Shown here: piece after piece, positions 1-8,829 of the stretch
Position numbering within the stretch: the stretch's first letter is position 1
Layout: every line of letters begins with the position of its first letter
Assembly: GCA_016931185.1 (NCBI GenBank)
Contig: JAFGFI010000206.1
Span: 20,988 to 84,987, forward strand
DNA from: Anaerolineae bacterium
GTDB lineage: Bacteria > Chloroflexota > Anaerolineae > B4-G1 > SLSP01
Direction: 5' to 3'
Length of the DNA: 64,000 nt
Translations under genes and position numbers: made by a program
The notes under the pieces: model-generated
What the model was told of the DNA's origin: nothing
What the model saw: the letters and a program-made list of their open reading frames with translations, nothing else
Database searches by the model: none

Positions 1-2
1 GG

Positions 3-395
3 CGACTCGCTGTACTTGGTAACATCAGCATGGGATTCATTCTGGGCATCGGAGCGGCAGTCGCAGTAGCCGGCGCATTGCTCGGCACCTTAGTTCCACA
101 AATGCTGGCGGCGGGCACTCCATTTACCCACGGATTGACCGGTATACTCCAGGGTGTTATCACGATTCTGGGAACTATCACCGTGTTGTTGATTTTCTCT
201 CCCCGTTCTTGGGAATCGGAGAATCAACCCCACACCCTGACGCGCTGGATACAACGCATAGGACGCGGTTTCATCATTTTTGCTCTCGCTGTGACTTTTG
301 CCGGCGCGCTCACTTCAGCATTAACACAATGGGTAATGGGGGTTTGGGATTTTGCCAAGTTGCTTGAGACACTCGCCCCCCTGATAGGGAGCTAA
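3..395 (+). CDS. Membrane protein, C-terminal part (5' end outside window)
   Basis: The reading frame is open to the left window edge, so this is a 3' fragment; the ATG at 30 is internal to the open frame and need not be the start. The visible 130 residues hold about three hydrophobic segments (residues near 10-35, 45-65 and 85-105 of the fragment) separated by short polar loops, with a Trp/Arg-rich loop in the middle. No catalytic motif is visible. The gene stops three bases before the GlmL/MutL-like gene, so the two are probably co-transcribed. Function unknown. Confident that it is coding, not about its role. Confidence 0.6.
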   Translation, partial: RLAVLGNISMGFILGIGAAVAVAGALLGTLVPQMLAAGTPFTHGLTGILQGVITILGTITVLLIFSPRSWESENQPHTLTRWIQRIGRGFIIFALAVTFAGALTSALTQWVMGVWDFAKLLETLAPLIGS

Positions 396-398
396 ATT

Positions 399-2177
399 AT
401 GGCCTACACAATGACGCAGATGCCAACGTCCGACAACGAACATTCCATCGAATCCATCCTGGTTGCAGATTGTGGGACAGTCATTACTAAGGTTTTGCTC
501 TTGGAAAGAGTAGAAACAGATTATCGTTTTGTAGCACAAGCTGAAACGCTAACTACAATAAATCCTCCGTGGGAAGATGTAAGCGTGGGCATTATCCACG
601 CGGTTGAGTCCATTGAAAATATCACAGGTCGTATGCTCTACACACGGGGACAACTCCTTACCCCCCGCCGTGGCCAAGAAGGTGTGGATGTTTTAGTCGT
701 TATCCTCAGTTCACCAGAACCGTTACGTATTATTCTCGCGGGACTGGTACGAGAAATGAGTTTGGAAAGTGCAAGGCGCGCTGTGGCAGGCACTTATACC
801 CATATTGCGGCCACGCTGTCCCGCGAAAGCAGCTTGCAATCTCCACAAGAAACATGGGCACGCACCGTCCGTGATACAAGACCCGATATTGTCTTTTTAG
901 TCGGAGGGGTAGATGGTGGTGCGACACGACCTGTGATGGAGTTAGCCGAAGCTATCGCATTAGCGGCTTCAATGCAAGAGGAAGGACAGCGTCCCACTGT
1001 TTTATATGCCGGGAATATGGAGCTTCGCCCCAAAATTACAAAATTACTCAGTAGCATTACACGTACTGAAGTGGTAGATAATGTTCATCCCTCTGTAGAT
1101 ACCGAACATCTAGGGCCGGCACAAACCTGGCTGGAAAACTACTATGTTGAGGAACGACTGAAGAAAACTCCTGGCGTTGATACATTAACCGCTTGGAGTC
1201 GCCTGCCCTTGCTGTCCACGGCTTCCGCTTTTGCCCGCGTAGTTGACTACCTCTGGCACAGAGAAGAGCAATACGATAATGGAGCATTAGGTGTAGATGT
1301 CGGAGCGGCAAATACGATTGTAGCCGCTACTTTCGGGGGACGACCTTATGTCACCGTCTACGGGCAGAGTATTGCTTATGGGCCATTGGCCTGGTTAGAG
1401 AACCATAGCCTGGATGACCTGATGTGCTGGCTTCCAGAAGAAATAGAATCCGAAGAAGTACTGGAATTTTTGTATAATCGAGAACTCCGTCCATGGACCA
1501 TACCACAGGACCCCAGGGAGTTGTGGATAGAACAAGCGGTGGCCCGCGAGATGTTGCGCGGTGCGTTAGATGTCGCTATCCCTACTTGGGATACCCGAGA
1601 AGCTAAAATACAAGGGAGCATTATGCCCCATATAGATCCAATCCTCATCTCCGGCGGCGGAATGGTACACATGCCACGTCCTGGGCAAACCCTCTTAATC
1701 GTGTTGGACGGGTTACAACCTGTAGGTATTTCCACCATCTTACTCGATACTAACCGTGCAGCGCCCGCGCTAGGAGCGGTCGCAGGGGTAAAACCCTTAG
1801 CCGCTGCATCGGCGTTGGAAGCAGGAACCCTTTCTCCGTTAGGTACGGTCATCTCTCCGATAGGAAAGGCCCGCCTGGGTGAAACCATTTTGAAAATGCA
1901 CATTATTTATGAGGATGGGGGAGATTTAAATGTGGAGGCGCGGTATGGCGAAATTGAAATTTGGCCCCTATTACCCGGTCAGCGCGCGACGTTAGAAATA
2001 AAACCTTCACGTCGTATTGATATAGGTTTAGGTGTAGGCCGCGGGGGCACGGTGCAAGCAACGGGGGGACTGGTGGGATTGGTAGTAGATGCACGGGGAC
2101 GTCCCTTAGAATTACCCGAAGATCCCGATAAACGTCGCACGCTCTTAAATCGCTGGATTTGGGATGTAGGAGGTTAA
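399..2177 (+). CDS. GlmL/MutL-family ATPase-like protein
   Basis: 592 residues. ASKHA-fold (actin/Hsp70-like) features are visible: a phosphate-1 type loop near residue 22 (VADCGTVITKVLL), a second glycine-rich loop VFLVGGVDGGA near 165-175, a central GVDVGAANT phosphate-2-like loop near 300, and a SGGG adenosine-type loop followed by LDGLQPVGISTILLD near 415-445. This is the pattern of the family named after MutL/GlmL of the glutamate mutase locus. No glutamate mutase subunit (GlmS/GlmE) lies nearby, so a role in that pathway is not supported; the homologue may serve another B12 or chaperone role. The next gene starts two bases after the stop, which implies translational coupling. Family call firm, substrate unknown. 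Confidence 0.8.
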   Translation: MAYTMTQMPTSDNEHSIESILVADCGTVITKVLLLERVETDYRFVAQAETLTTINPPWEDVSVGIIHAVESIENITGRMLYTRGQLLTPRRGQEGVDVLVVILSSPEPLRIILAGLVREMSLESARRAVAGTYTHIAATLSRESSLQSPQETWARTVRDTRPDIVFLVGGVDGGATRPVMELAEAIALAASMQEEGQRPTVLYAGNMELRPKITKLLSSITRTEVVDNVHPSVDTEHLGPAQTWLENYYVEERLKKTPGVDTLTAWSRLPLLSTASAFARVVDYLWHREEQYDNGALGVDVGAANTIVAATFGGRPYVTVYGQSIAYGPLAWLENHSLDDLMCWLPEEIESEEVLEFLYNRELRPWTIPQDPRELWIEQAVAREMLRGALDVAIPTWDTREAKIQGSIMPHIDPILISGGGMVHMPRPGQTLLIVLDGLQPVGISTILLDTNRAAPALGAVAGVKPLAAASALEAGTLSPLGTVISPIGKARLGETILKMHIIYEDGGDLNVEARYGEIEIWPLLPGQRATLEIKPSRRIDIGLGVGRGGTVQATGGLVGLVVDARGRPLELPEDPDKRRTLLNRWIWDVGG

Positions 2178-2178
2178 T

Positions 2179-3231
2179 GTGTTTATACCTTATACAATTG
2201 TCAATCCCCTGACCACCATTCAAATTCCGCGCCGACTTACGCTACCCGGAGATGTATTAGCACGGGTAGGAGATTCTGTGGAGCCGATGCACATTGTAGC
2301 CGAGGCCATAGAACCTCCTGATTTCCGCATCATTGATTTGGCACGAGCATTGGATGTCCCCTTAAAAAAGTTGAAGCCGTATATAAAGGTCAAACGGGGA
2401 GATATAGTGACTGAAGGGGACGTATTGGCCTCGCGAGGAGGACTCGTCGGTATAACCTGCCGGGCAACTATTAGCGGTACAGTCGTAGGAAGTGGGCGGG
2501 GACGGATCCTTTTAGAGGCCCCCTCTCATCCTATACAACTCAGTGCGTTAGTACCAGGGATTGTAGTCGAAACCTGGCCGGCAAAGGGTGTGTTAATCGA
2601 GACCGTGGGGGCGTTTATCCAGGCACTGTGGGGAAACAATAAAGAGGCGTACGGGGTCTTACGTGTTGCCGTCCGCGCGCCTCGACACCCTATCCGGCCC
2701 AAACACATTGATGCTTCTGCTCATGGTGCGATTTTGGTTGGAGGCTCACGCATTGATGAGGAAACTTTAGAACAAGCCGTTGAGATGCAAGTCCGTGGTA
2801 TTATTGTCGGAGGAGTTCCAGCGTCCATGATTCCCCTGGTACAAAAAGTAGACTTTCCTGTGATAGCCACAGAAGGGGTAGGATCGTTTCCGATGTCCAA
2901 GGCAAGCTTTGATTTGTTGCGATCTTTAGATGGACGTGAAGCTGCCGTCTGTGGCCGTCTGCGTCCAAGATGGGGGGCCGAACGCCCTTATATTGTCGTC
3001 CCGATGCCTACTGGAACCGCCGATGCCGTCAACCCTGAAACGCCTCTTCAGATAGGGAGCCAGGTACGCACATTACGCGCTCCTTATTATGGTTGGTCAG
3101 GCACCGTGACGGACATTCCTCGGGGGATGATACCGCTAGAGACCGGCATACGATTACCGGGTGTACAGGTTGACTTCGGAAAAAACGAAGTAGGTACGGT
3201 TCCCATCATCAACCTGGAGCATCTGCTTTAG
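2179..3231 (+). CDS. Unknown protein with sandwich-hybrid-like and KOW-like regions
   Basis: 350 residues starting at GTG, with AGGAGG about six bases upstream, inside the end of the GlmL-like gene. Residues about 60-110 (VKRGDIVTEGDVLASRGG, then ISGTVVGSGRG) look like the barrel-sandwich hybrid of biotinyl/lipoyl and RnfC N-terminal domains. The middle (about 160-240) contains GAILVGGSRIDEETLEQAVE and repeated GGVPASM/IATEGVGSFPMS segments. The last 50 residues (GWSGTVTDIPRGMIPLETG) resemble a KOW-type strand pair. Pairing with a GlmL/MutL-like gene suggests both act together. I cannot name the family. Confidence 0.65.
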   Translation: MFIPYTIVNPLTTIQIPRRLTLPGDVLARVGDSVEPMHIVAEAIEPPDFRIIDLARALDVPLKKLKPYIKVKRGDIVTEGDVLASRGGLVGITCRATISGTVVGSGRGRILLEAPSHPIQLSALVPGIVVETWPAKGVLIETVGAFIQALWGNNKEAYGVLRVAVRAPRHPIRPKHIDASAHGAILVGGSRIDEETLEQAVEMQVRGIIVGGVPASMIPLVQKVDFPVIATEGVGSFPMSKASFDLLRSLDGREAAVCGRLRPRWGAERPYIVVPMPTGTADAVNPETPLQIGSQVRTLRAPYYGWSGTVTDIPRGMIPLETGIRLPGVQVDFGKNEVGTVPIINLEHLL

Positions 3232-3434
3232 ACTTTCCAGGACATTATAAGATGATGGTAAAAGTAAATTATGAGGCCCAAGAAGGTTTAACAACCGCAC
3301 AGGTAGAAAAATTTTGTGTATTTATGCCTTTTATGGTAGTATGTTGTAAATATAGAATGGTTTATGCCTGGGCTGCACAAGCCTCAATGTTATCATATCG
3401 GTAAAGGCAGTGGAGAAATTAAGGGAGGTATACA

Positions 3435-4175
3435 ATGTCGGACGATCTACTCTTTGGCGATGATCTCTTTGCAGAGTCTGAAGATGAAGATGAAGAAGAA
3501 ACTACAGCAGCAGGGGAGGGGCAAAACCGCACTTTCCTCTTTGCAGTTATTGGGTTGGGTAGTATCCTGGTCTGTGCAATAGCTGTGTTTATAGCGTGGG
3601 CTCTGTTTATCAATCCCAGGATGCAGGCCAGAAATGCAGTCGATACTATACTGCCAGAAAATCTTACGGAGACCGCAACGATGGAAGTATTACCAGGAGA
3701 GGGTACGGAGATAGCTGTCGTCGAAGGACAAGAGACGCCCTTGCGGGAACAGACTCCGGGAGCGGAAGAAACCGATGAAGCTCAGGCTGAAAATAGTGAG
3801 CAAGAAACGCCTCCTCCTGCCACCGATACACCAGCGCCTACACGGAAACCCACAGATACACCGGTGATAGGGCCTACAAATACCTCTGCCCCAACTTCAG
3901 ATACTACTGTGAGTGACATAACGGCACAACAAGATGCGACCCCGACACTGATAAGTGAACCACGGCGCACACCAACGCCTACGCCAGCTCCCACAGATAC
4001 CCCACGTCCAACCCAAACGCCACGCACTACCAGCAGCAGCAGTAGTACCGGGGCCACTACCCCCTCCACCACAACAACGCCGGATACCGGCTTGGGCGAG
4101 ATTGCACTGGTGGGCGCTGGGGTCATACTCTTAGGCGTGTTATTCTTAGCACGGCGATTGCGCAAAGCGAACTAG
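3435..4175 (+). CDS. Membrane protein with Thr/Pro linker and sortase-signal-like C-terminus
   Basis: 246 residues with a good RBS (GGGAGG, 6-7 bases before ATG). Acidic N-terminus (DEDEEE), one clear transmembrane segment at about 33-59, then about 150 residues rich in Thr, Pro, Glu and Ser with TDTP/PTPTP repeats, typical of an extended extracellular stalk. The tail is TPDTG (215-219), a 16-residue hydrophobic stretch, then RRLRK. This is the layout of an LPxTG sorting signal with Thr in place of Leu. An N-terminal membrane segment rather than a cleavable signal peptide would be odd for a sortase substrate, so a simple two-span stalk protein is the alternative. Confidence 0.65.
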   Translation: MSDDLLFGDDLFAESEDEDEEETTAAGEGQNRTFLFAVIGLGSILVCAIAVFIAWALFINPRMQARNAVDTILPENLTETATMEVLPGEGTEIAVVEGQETPLREQTPGAEETDEAQAENSEQETPPPATDTPAPTRKPTDTPVIGPTNTSAPTSDTTVSDITAQQDATPTLISEPRRTPTPTPAPTDTPRPTQTPRTTSSSSSTGATTPSTTTTPDTGLGEIALVGAGVILLGVLFLARRLRKAN

Positions 4176-4271
4176 CAGCAACACAAGGGTCAAAAATCTT
4201 ACGCGCCATTAGAAATAGCGCGCAAAATCAGCCTAACATCGCGGGGCATAACCGGAAGTCTGTATCCGGGC

Positions 4272-4352
4272 GGCAAGGTTCAGAAACTGTGCTTTTGACC
4301 TTTACACTTTTACGCTTGATAGGGCATAAAGTGTAAAGGTAATCTGAACCCT
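4272..4352. repeat. Dispersed palindromic element, family 1, copy 1
   Basis: Begins with a 20-mer of the GCAAGGTTCAGAAA type (4273-4292). Two nested inverted repeats are visible: GGTTCAGA (4277-4284) with TCTGAACC (4343-4350), and CCTTTACACTTT (4299-4310) with AAAGTGTAAAGG (4328-4339). Same organisation as the elements at 6297 and 45162. It sits between two surface-protein genes and could also act as a transcription terminator. Confidence 0.75.
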
Positions 4353-4403
4353 TCCATCCGGGTTATCGTATATAATGCCCCGCGTTAATTTTGTAACACA
4401 TTT

Positions 4404-5693
4404 ATGCAAATAAAACCTTTTTCATTACGACTCAAGCTAATCTCAAAAACAGCAATCTTACAGATCTTAGGATTATTTTTACTTGTCTCGTGTACAGCCT
4501 CTCCGGATGCATTCGCCCTACCTTTCTTTGCTACCGCAACGGCGATCCCACTTCCTCCTCAGCCAACCGCGACATTTCCACCCCCTACTCATACCCCAAC
4601 CCCTACGCCCACCGCCACGCCTACACCACTGCCCACGCCAAATCCAATGGTAGCGCAGGCCACAGCCAGTGTTGGATTAACACAACTCACAGCTCATGCG
4701 GAACCCGGAACGAATTTAGTTTGCTTGCGTTATGAAGATATGGATGTAGATGGCACACCCGAGTGGCTGGCATTGTTTCATCAACCCGTCGATCCGGCCC
4801 GGCTTAGTGCGTTTATCCTGGATGGAGATATATCATATACCCTAGAGCCTGCTTACCCTAAAGTGGGAATTCCAGAGGTGGGGCTAGGAGAATATGCCAC
4901 CTGCGAAGTTGAAGTGCGCGATGTGAATGTTGATGGCAAACCCGAAATTGCCATTTTTGGGCATACAAGCGACGCGAATGGGAATTCAACCGAAACTCTG
5001 CTCCATCTGTATGCCTGGGATGGGACAACCTACCGGCTACTGGGAAAATTTTCCGGTGATGCGGGGGTACACTTCGTTAATAAAGATGGCGATCTGGCAG
5101 ACGAAATCTGGGAGGGCTATCGCGTGCGCGCGGCGCCTGAATTAGCCTGGTATGTTGTCTTCACTTGGGATGGATTGACCTATGGGTGGACCTCAGACCG
5201 TTATGATTGGTATTTCCTACAACGCCCCCACACCTACCCTACACACAGGCCAGAATATGCCGTCATCTCGTTCTACCTCGCACTGGATGACCGTGATCTC
5301 CCTGGGGCTTACGCGTTGTTATTACCACAGGAAAATCGCGTGTATGAGACTTGGGGGATGGGCTATGCGACTACGCTCAAAGTAGATATCGGCGACGCGC
5401 ACATCATCCCTAGCGCCAGCGGTGAAAACAATGCCCGGGTATCTGCTATGATCACTGCGTGGGACAATGCCGGTTGCGGACAACCGGACGGTTGCGGACA
5501 GCCGGGCGACGACGGCCAACCGGGCGACGACGGCCAACCAGGCAGCGAGGAAGTATTCTCCCTCACCAGGGGGACCATCACCGCTCGCTTATGGAACGTA
5601 GAATGGGAAACCGTGCGTACTGCCGAGGGCTGGCGACTTGTTAACGCCACCGCAGAAAAACTCAAAGAATGGAACGTCACATACTGGCCCTAG
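4404..5693 (+). CDS. Lipoprotein with Thr/Pro linker and EF-hand-like Asp motifs
   Basis: 429 residues. A signal peptide ends in a lipobox-like LLVSC (Cys about residue 30), so a membrane-anchored lipoprotein is expected. A TPTPTATPTP linker follows. Two DxDxDG-type motifs (DMDVDGTPEW and DVNVDGKPEI), spaced as in FG-GAP/VCBS-like propeller blades, suggest calcium-binding extracellular repeats. Near residues 358-381 lies a four-unit CGQPDG/DGQPGD repeat. The C-terminal 50 residues resume a folded-looking beta pattern. No enzyme motif. Neighbouring stalk protein and RmlC suggest a cell-surface role. Confidence 0.65.
   Translation: MQIKPFSLRLKLISKTAILQILGLFLLVSCTASPDAFALPFFATATAIPLPPQPTATFPPPTHTPTPTPTATPTPLPTPNPMVAQATASVGLTQLTAHAEPGTNLVCLRYEDMDVDGTPEWLALFHQPVDPARLSAFILDGDISYTLEPAYPKVGIPEVGLGEYATCEVEVRDVNVDGKPEIAIFGHTSDANGNSTETLLHLYAWDGTTYRLLGKFSGDAGVHFVNKDGDLADEIWEGYRVRAAPELAWYVVFTWDGLTYGWTSDRYDWYFLQRPHTYPTHRPEYAVISFYLALDDRDLPGAYALLLPQENRVYETWGMGYATTLKVDIGDAHIIPSASGENNARVSAMITAWDNAGCGQPDGCGQPGDDGQPGDDGQPGSEEVFSLTRGTITARLWNVEWETVRTAEGWRLVNATAEKLKEWNVTYWP
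5475..5546 (+). repeat. 18-bp tandem repeat in lipoprotein gene
   Basis: Four imperfect 18-bp units encoding CGQPDG, CGQPGD, DGQPGD and DGQPGS. In-frame units of this kind can expand or contract without breaking the protein. Confidence 0.8.
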
Positions 5694-5695
5694 GC

Positions 5696-6253
5696 TCAAG
5701 AATACACAAACCCATTATCTGCCTTCCGCAAAGGCGGCTGGCACAGGTCTTTAGCAGATAGAAGCGGAGATTGTAGCGGCCACGCGATACCAATGTCACC
5801 ATCATTCCACAAAATCCCCCTATCATGTTCTGAGGAATATTCAGCCGTCACTTGATAAAAAACATCTGCAACCTCACTCAAAACACAAAACCCATGGGCA
5901 AATCCTGGCGGGAGGTAAAGCAAACGATGATTCTCTGCCGAAAGCACCTCTCCTACCCAACGACCGTACGTGGGTGAACCACAACGAATGTCCACGGCTA
6001 CATCAAAGACTTCCCCGTACAATACCATTACCAGTTTTCCCTGTGCCCGGGGGGGTTGTTGATAATGTAAGCCCCGTAACACACCATAAGTTGAGTGGGA
6101 ATGATTGTTCTGCACGAACGCCTCAGGAATTCCCATCTCGGCAAACGCAGACAGTTTGTACGTTTCCAGGAAAAAGCCGCGATCGTCACTAAAGACGCGC
6201 GGTTCAATAAGCACGACATCAGGAATCTCTAAACGTGTGAATGTAAATGGCAT
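5696..6253 (-). CDS. rmlC: dTDP-4-dehydrorhamnose 3,5-epimerase
   Basis: About 185 residues, normal family length. Cupin-fold epimerase making dTDP-4-keto-L-rhamnose for surface glycans. Family landmarks: RVFSDDRGFFLETY near the N-terminus, FVQNNHSHSTYGVLRGLHYQ (with the catalytic-region His), GEVFDVAVDIR, and LYLPPGFAHGFCVLSE. The start is set at the ATG at 6251-6253 because AGGAG lies eight bases upstream; an in-frame ATG at 6301 lies in a repeat element and would add 16 unrelated residues. rmlA, rmlB and rmlD are not adjacent. Confidence 0.9.
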   Translation of the reverse strand: MPFTFTRLEIPDVVLIEPRVFSDDRGFFLETYKLSAFAEMGIPEAFVQNNHSHSTYGVLRGLHYQQPPRAQGKLVMVLYGEVFDVAVDIRCGSPTYGRWVGEVLSAENHRLLYLPPGFAHGFCVLSEVADVFYQVTAEYSSEHDRGILWNDGDIGIAWPLQSPLLSAKDLCQPPLRKADNGFVYS

Positions 6254-6296
6254 ATAAGCATCTCCTGAATATATAGGTGGGGGTATCTCACCGGAG

Positions 6297-6377
6297 GGCA
6301 AGATTCAGAAACCTTGCTTTTTACCTTTACGCTTTTGCCCTTGATAGGGCATACAGTGTAAGGGTAATCTGAACCAT
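6297..6377. repeat. Dispersed palindromic element, family 1, copy 2
   Basis: Contains GCAAGATTCAGAAACCTTGC (6298-6317), then TTACCTTTACGC, a CCCTTGATAGGG inner hairpin, and GTAAGGGTAATCTGAACC closing the outer stem (TTCAGA with TCTGAA). Strongly similar to the element at 4272, about 2 kb away. Lies upstream of rmlC. Confidence 0.75.
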
Positions 6378-6452
6378 CCCCACTTGAATTATAGCAATCA
6401 GATAAAACGCGAAAATCAGCTTACGTTTTACGTCCCCGGCAGATCATGGTTC

Positions 6453-6647
6453 TTAGCGTCGAAGATTCACCCGTATCGCGCGAAACCCCCATAAAGCTGC
6501 CAGTGCGATCAAAAGCGAGATTACGGCTGTACCCCATAGTCCGGAAAACACAGCACCCAGGCTTCCAAGCAGTAACGCAAAAGCCAGGAACCCCAAACCG
6601 AGTTTGAAACTGAACTTCAGGACATAGTAGAAGGGACCTTTATTCAC
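6453..6647 (-). CDS. Small membrane protein coupled to FemX-like gene
   Basis: 64 residues from a GTG that overlaps the TGA of the upstream FemX-like gene (GTGA, 6644-6647). A longer frame exists from 6758, but that would overlap the FemX-like gene by over 100 bases. The protein has a short N-terminus (MNKGPFYY), two closely spaced hydrophobic helices and a basic tail (RVNLRR). The stop-start overlap points to coupled translation and a shared envelope function. No family recognised. Confidence 0.6.
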   Translation of the reverse strand: MNKGPFYYVLKFSFKLGLGFLAFALLLGSLGAVFSGLWGTAVISLLIALAALWGFRAIRVNLRR

Positions 6648-7699
6648 GGGCGCCGTCGCTTTACCAACGGGTACAACGGACTTAATGATTTTTCCCACAA
6701 GCCCACGTAACGCACGACCTGTCCACCAAATCCGCGCTTGAAGCGATAGACTCCCCACAGGCCATCCTGTCGCTCGTTGAATTGGGCTTCAAGCGTTGCC
6801 TCATCAGCATCAGGAATACCCCACAGATCATACACACGACACCCCTGTGCTTTGGCCCAGCGGATAGCGGCCCATTGTAGGGTGTACGTAGGCATTGCAT
6901 TGCGGTGCCGGTTGGAAGAAGCACCATAAAAATACCACGCCGTATTCCCTAACGCGCACACGATTAAAGCTGCTACTGCTTCCCCATCCACTTCAGCGAT
7001 CAGGAGCGCGGCCTTGCCCCCTGTCCCGGCAGAAGTATCCAATACCTCCAATGTGCGCCGGTAATAGGCCTCGCTTCGGATACCAAACGCATCGCGATCC
7101 CCCGTTTCCAACATTAAGCCGTAGAAAGTAGATAATGCCTCAACGCCGGCCTCGCGCACCGTCACGCCTTTACGTTCTGCCAGGCGGATATTATAACGGG
7201 TTTTTGACTTCATAGCTGCCAAAACTTCGTCCTCGGATACGCCAATATCCACCAAAATCGTGCGGGGCGGTTGCACCGTGTGAGATTCCGCGCTAAACCC
7301 CAATGCCTGTAACTGCGCGCGGATTTCCGGCGCATCCAAAAGCGGGGGTTCAATCCATAACGCCAACGCGCGCCGTCGCCGAGCAACGCGTTCAAGGGTT
7401 GCCAACATCGCTGCTACCTGCCCGGCATCCGACCAATCTACCAGTGGGCCGCGCGGCACATAGGCAATCGTTGCAAGCCCTTTAAATAGCTTGCGGTAAA
7501 GCTGCAAAGCCCCCGCAATAACAGGTTGCCCGGGCAAAGTAACAATTTCCCATCCCCATCCAAATCCGGCCTTCAAACATCCCCACGCTCGCGTCTGTAA
7601 CACACTCCCTGTGGGATAGGTCGCCACAAAATGATCCCAGGGGTCAACCCCTGCATCACGGGAGCAGGCATCCGAACACGTATTAATAACTGAGAACAT
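6644..7699 (-). CDS. FemX/FemAB-family aminoacyltransferase (peptidoglycan bridge-like)
   Basis: 351 residues, tandem GNAT-like fold. Characteristic segments are VLQTRAWGCLKAGFGW near residue 35, YVPRGPLVDW near 80, MKSKTRYNIRLAERKGV near 165, YGLMLETGDRDAFGIRS near 200, and the C-terminal YDLWGIPD followed by GVYRFKRGFGG. Family members add amino acids from aminoacyl-tRNA to lipid II or act in related surface acylation. The substrate cannot be told from sequence. Neighbours are a coupled small membrane protein, a methyltransferase and a glycosyltransferase, consistent with cell-envelope work. Confidence 0.85.
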   Translation of the reverse strand: MFSVINTCSDACSRDAGVDPWDHFVATYPTGSVLQTRAWGCLKAGFGWGWEIVTLPGQPVIAGALQLYRKLFKGLATIAYVPRGPLVDWSDAGQVAAMLATLERVARRRRALALWIEPPLLDAPEIRAQLQALGFSAESHTVQPPRTILVDIGVSEDEVLAAMKSKTRYNIRLAERKGVTVREAGVEALSTFYGLMLETGDRDAFGIRSEAYYRRTLEVLDTSAGTGGKAALLIAEVDGEAVAALIVCALGNTAWYFYGASSNRHRNAMPTYTLQWAAIRWAKAQGCRVYDLWGIPDADEATLEAQFNERQDGLWGVYRFKRGFGGQVVRYVGLWEKSLSPLYPLVKRRRP

Positions 7700-7764
7700 G
7701 ATATCTCTTCTCTATTCCGACGAGCAAAGGACAGGGTCTGGTATTTACATCCGCAATATCTGTT

Positions 7765-8691
7765 CTACTTCTCACCGACAATCAACAACCCTCCTCCCAC
7801 GCCATTCGCGGGAACATCTTGTTCATAGGCCGCGCGCCAGCGGCGACTCAATGTGCGGGTCACCCAGCGGCGCAATATACGCTGATATCCTAGACGGCGC
7901 AAGCGGGGCGAAGCCAGCCAACGGCGGATGCGGACATCCACAGAAAACTTGTTCTCACCTTTATAAATCCCGTAGGTGCGATTACTCTCGTCCCACAAGG
8001 CTACCACCTCAGCCGGGATATAATAACGGGCAGATACCAAACGTATTCCCACCCCGGATAACCATTCAGCCCATTGTGCGGGAGATGGGTAACGGTAATG
8101 CTCCAATTGCCGGTCCACCGCAGTCGCGTAAGCCTCCGCGCCGGCGAAATCCCCCGCCGCCGCCCGCGCCTTATACCCCGCCAACAGTTTCCGGAATGCA
8201 TCGCTTGGCACGGTCGCCAGGAAACGTCCCCCAGGCCGCAATACCCGCGCCACCTCTTGCAAGACCGGCGGCAAGTCAGGGATATGTTCCAGTACCGAGT
8301 TACTGAACACCGTTGCAAACATCCCATCAGGATAAGGAAGTGTGTCACCCAAGGCCTGCTGCACATGCTTATACATTCCACTCGCGGAAGCTTGCCGGAG
8401 CTGCGCCCACCACGGGTCAAAGCCGACATCAATTGGGGCTTCAGCGCGGTATTTACCGGCATCGATCTCCGATCCCATCTCGCTGAGGCCGGTCTCTGAT
8501 CGTGCCCCTTTGTCCGCCTTGAATAAGACTTGCGCGATCAAACCATCCCCACAGCCCAAATCCAAAATAGGATGCACAAATGGCTCCGCGGCTAACACAC
8601 GTAATTCGACCGCGCGCCACAACGCGACGGGCGGCGCAAACCAATATTGATCCAACAACAAAGTCAAATAATCTAAATTTACATCGGGCAT
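7765..8691 (-). CDS. Class I SAM-dependent methyltransferase
   Basis: 308 residues. SAM-binding motif I ILDLGCGDGLIAQ near residue 42; VFSNSVLEHIPDLPPVLQE then VARVLRPGGRFLATVPS near 130-160 are the post-motif landmarks of Methyltransf_11-type enzymes. The C-terminal third is Arg-rich (RRWLASPRLRRLGYQR) and could contact membrane or acidic partners. RBS AGGAGA precedes the ATG. It lies between FemX-like and GT4 genes, so a glycan or lipid substrate is plausible but unproven. Confidence 0.8.
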   Translation of the reverse strand: MPDVNLDYLTLLLDQYWFAPPVALWRAVELRVLAAEPFVHPILDLGCGDGLIAQVLFKADKGARSETGLSEMGSEIDAGKYRAEAPIDVGFDPWWAQLRQASASGMYKHVQQALGDTLPYPDGMFATVFSNSVLEHIPDLPPVLQEVARVLRPGGRFLATVPSDAFRKLLAGYKARAAAGDFAGAEAYATAVDRQLEHYRYPSPAQWAEWLSGVGIRLVSARYYIPAEVVALWDESNRTYGIYKGENKFSVDVRIRRWLASPRLRRLGYQRILRRWVTRTLSRRWRAAYEQDVPANGVGGGLLIVGEK

Positions 8692-8829
8692 TTTTCTTCA
8701 AGTCTCCTCATCTCAACATCGCTTTTTGTAACACGAACCGGGAAAAAGACAAGAAGGAGGGAGGAGAGGTAAAGTCAGACTCAGTACTTCTCTCTTCTCC
8801 CACGCTTAATTCATGGTAAACTTGCTTCT

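Noticed and set aside
3782..4165. Antisense frame opposite the Thr/Pro linker (Val/Gly-rich, 127 residues)
   Set aside because: It is the complement of low-complexity Thr/Pro codons; composition and lack of an RBS show it is not a gene.
6453..6758. 101-residue version of the small membrane protein
   Set aside because: Would overlap the FemX-like gene by 115 bases; a GTG at 6647 overlapping its stop fits better.
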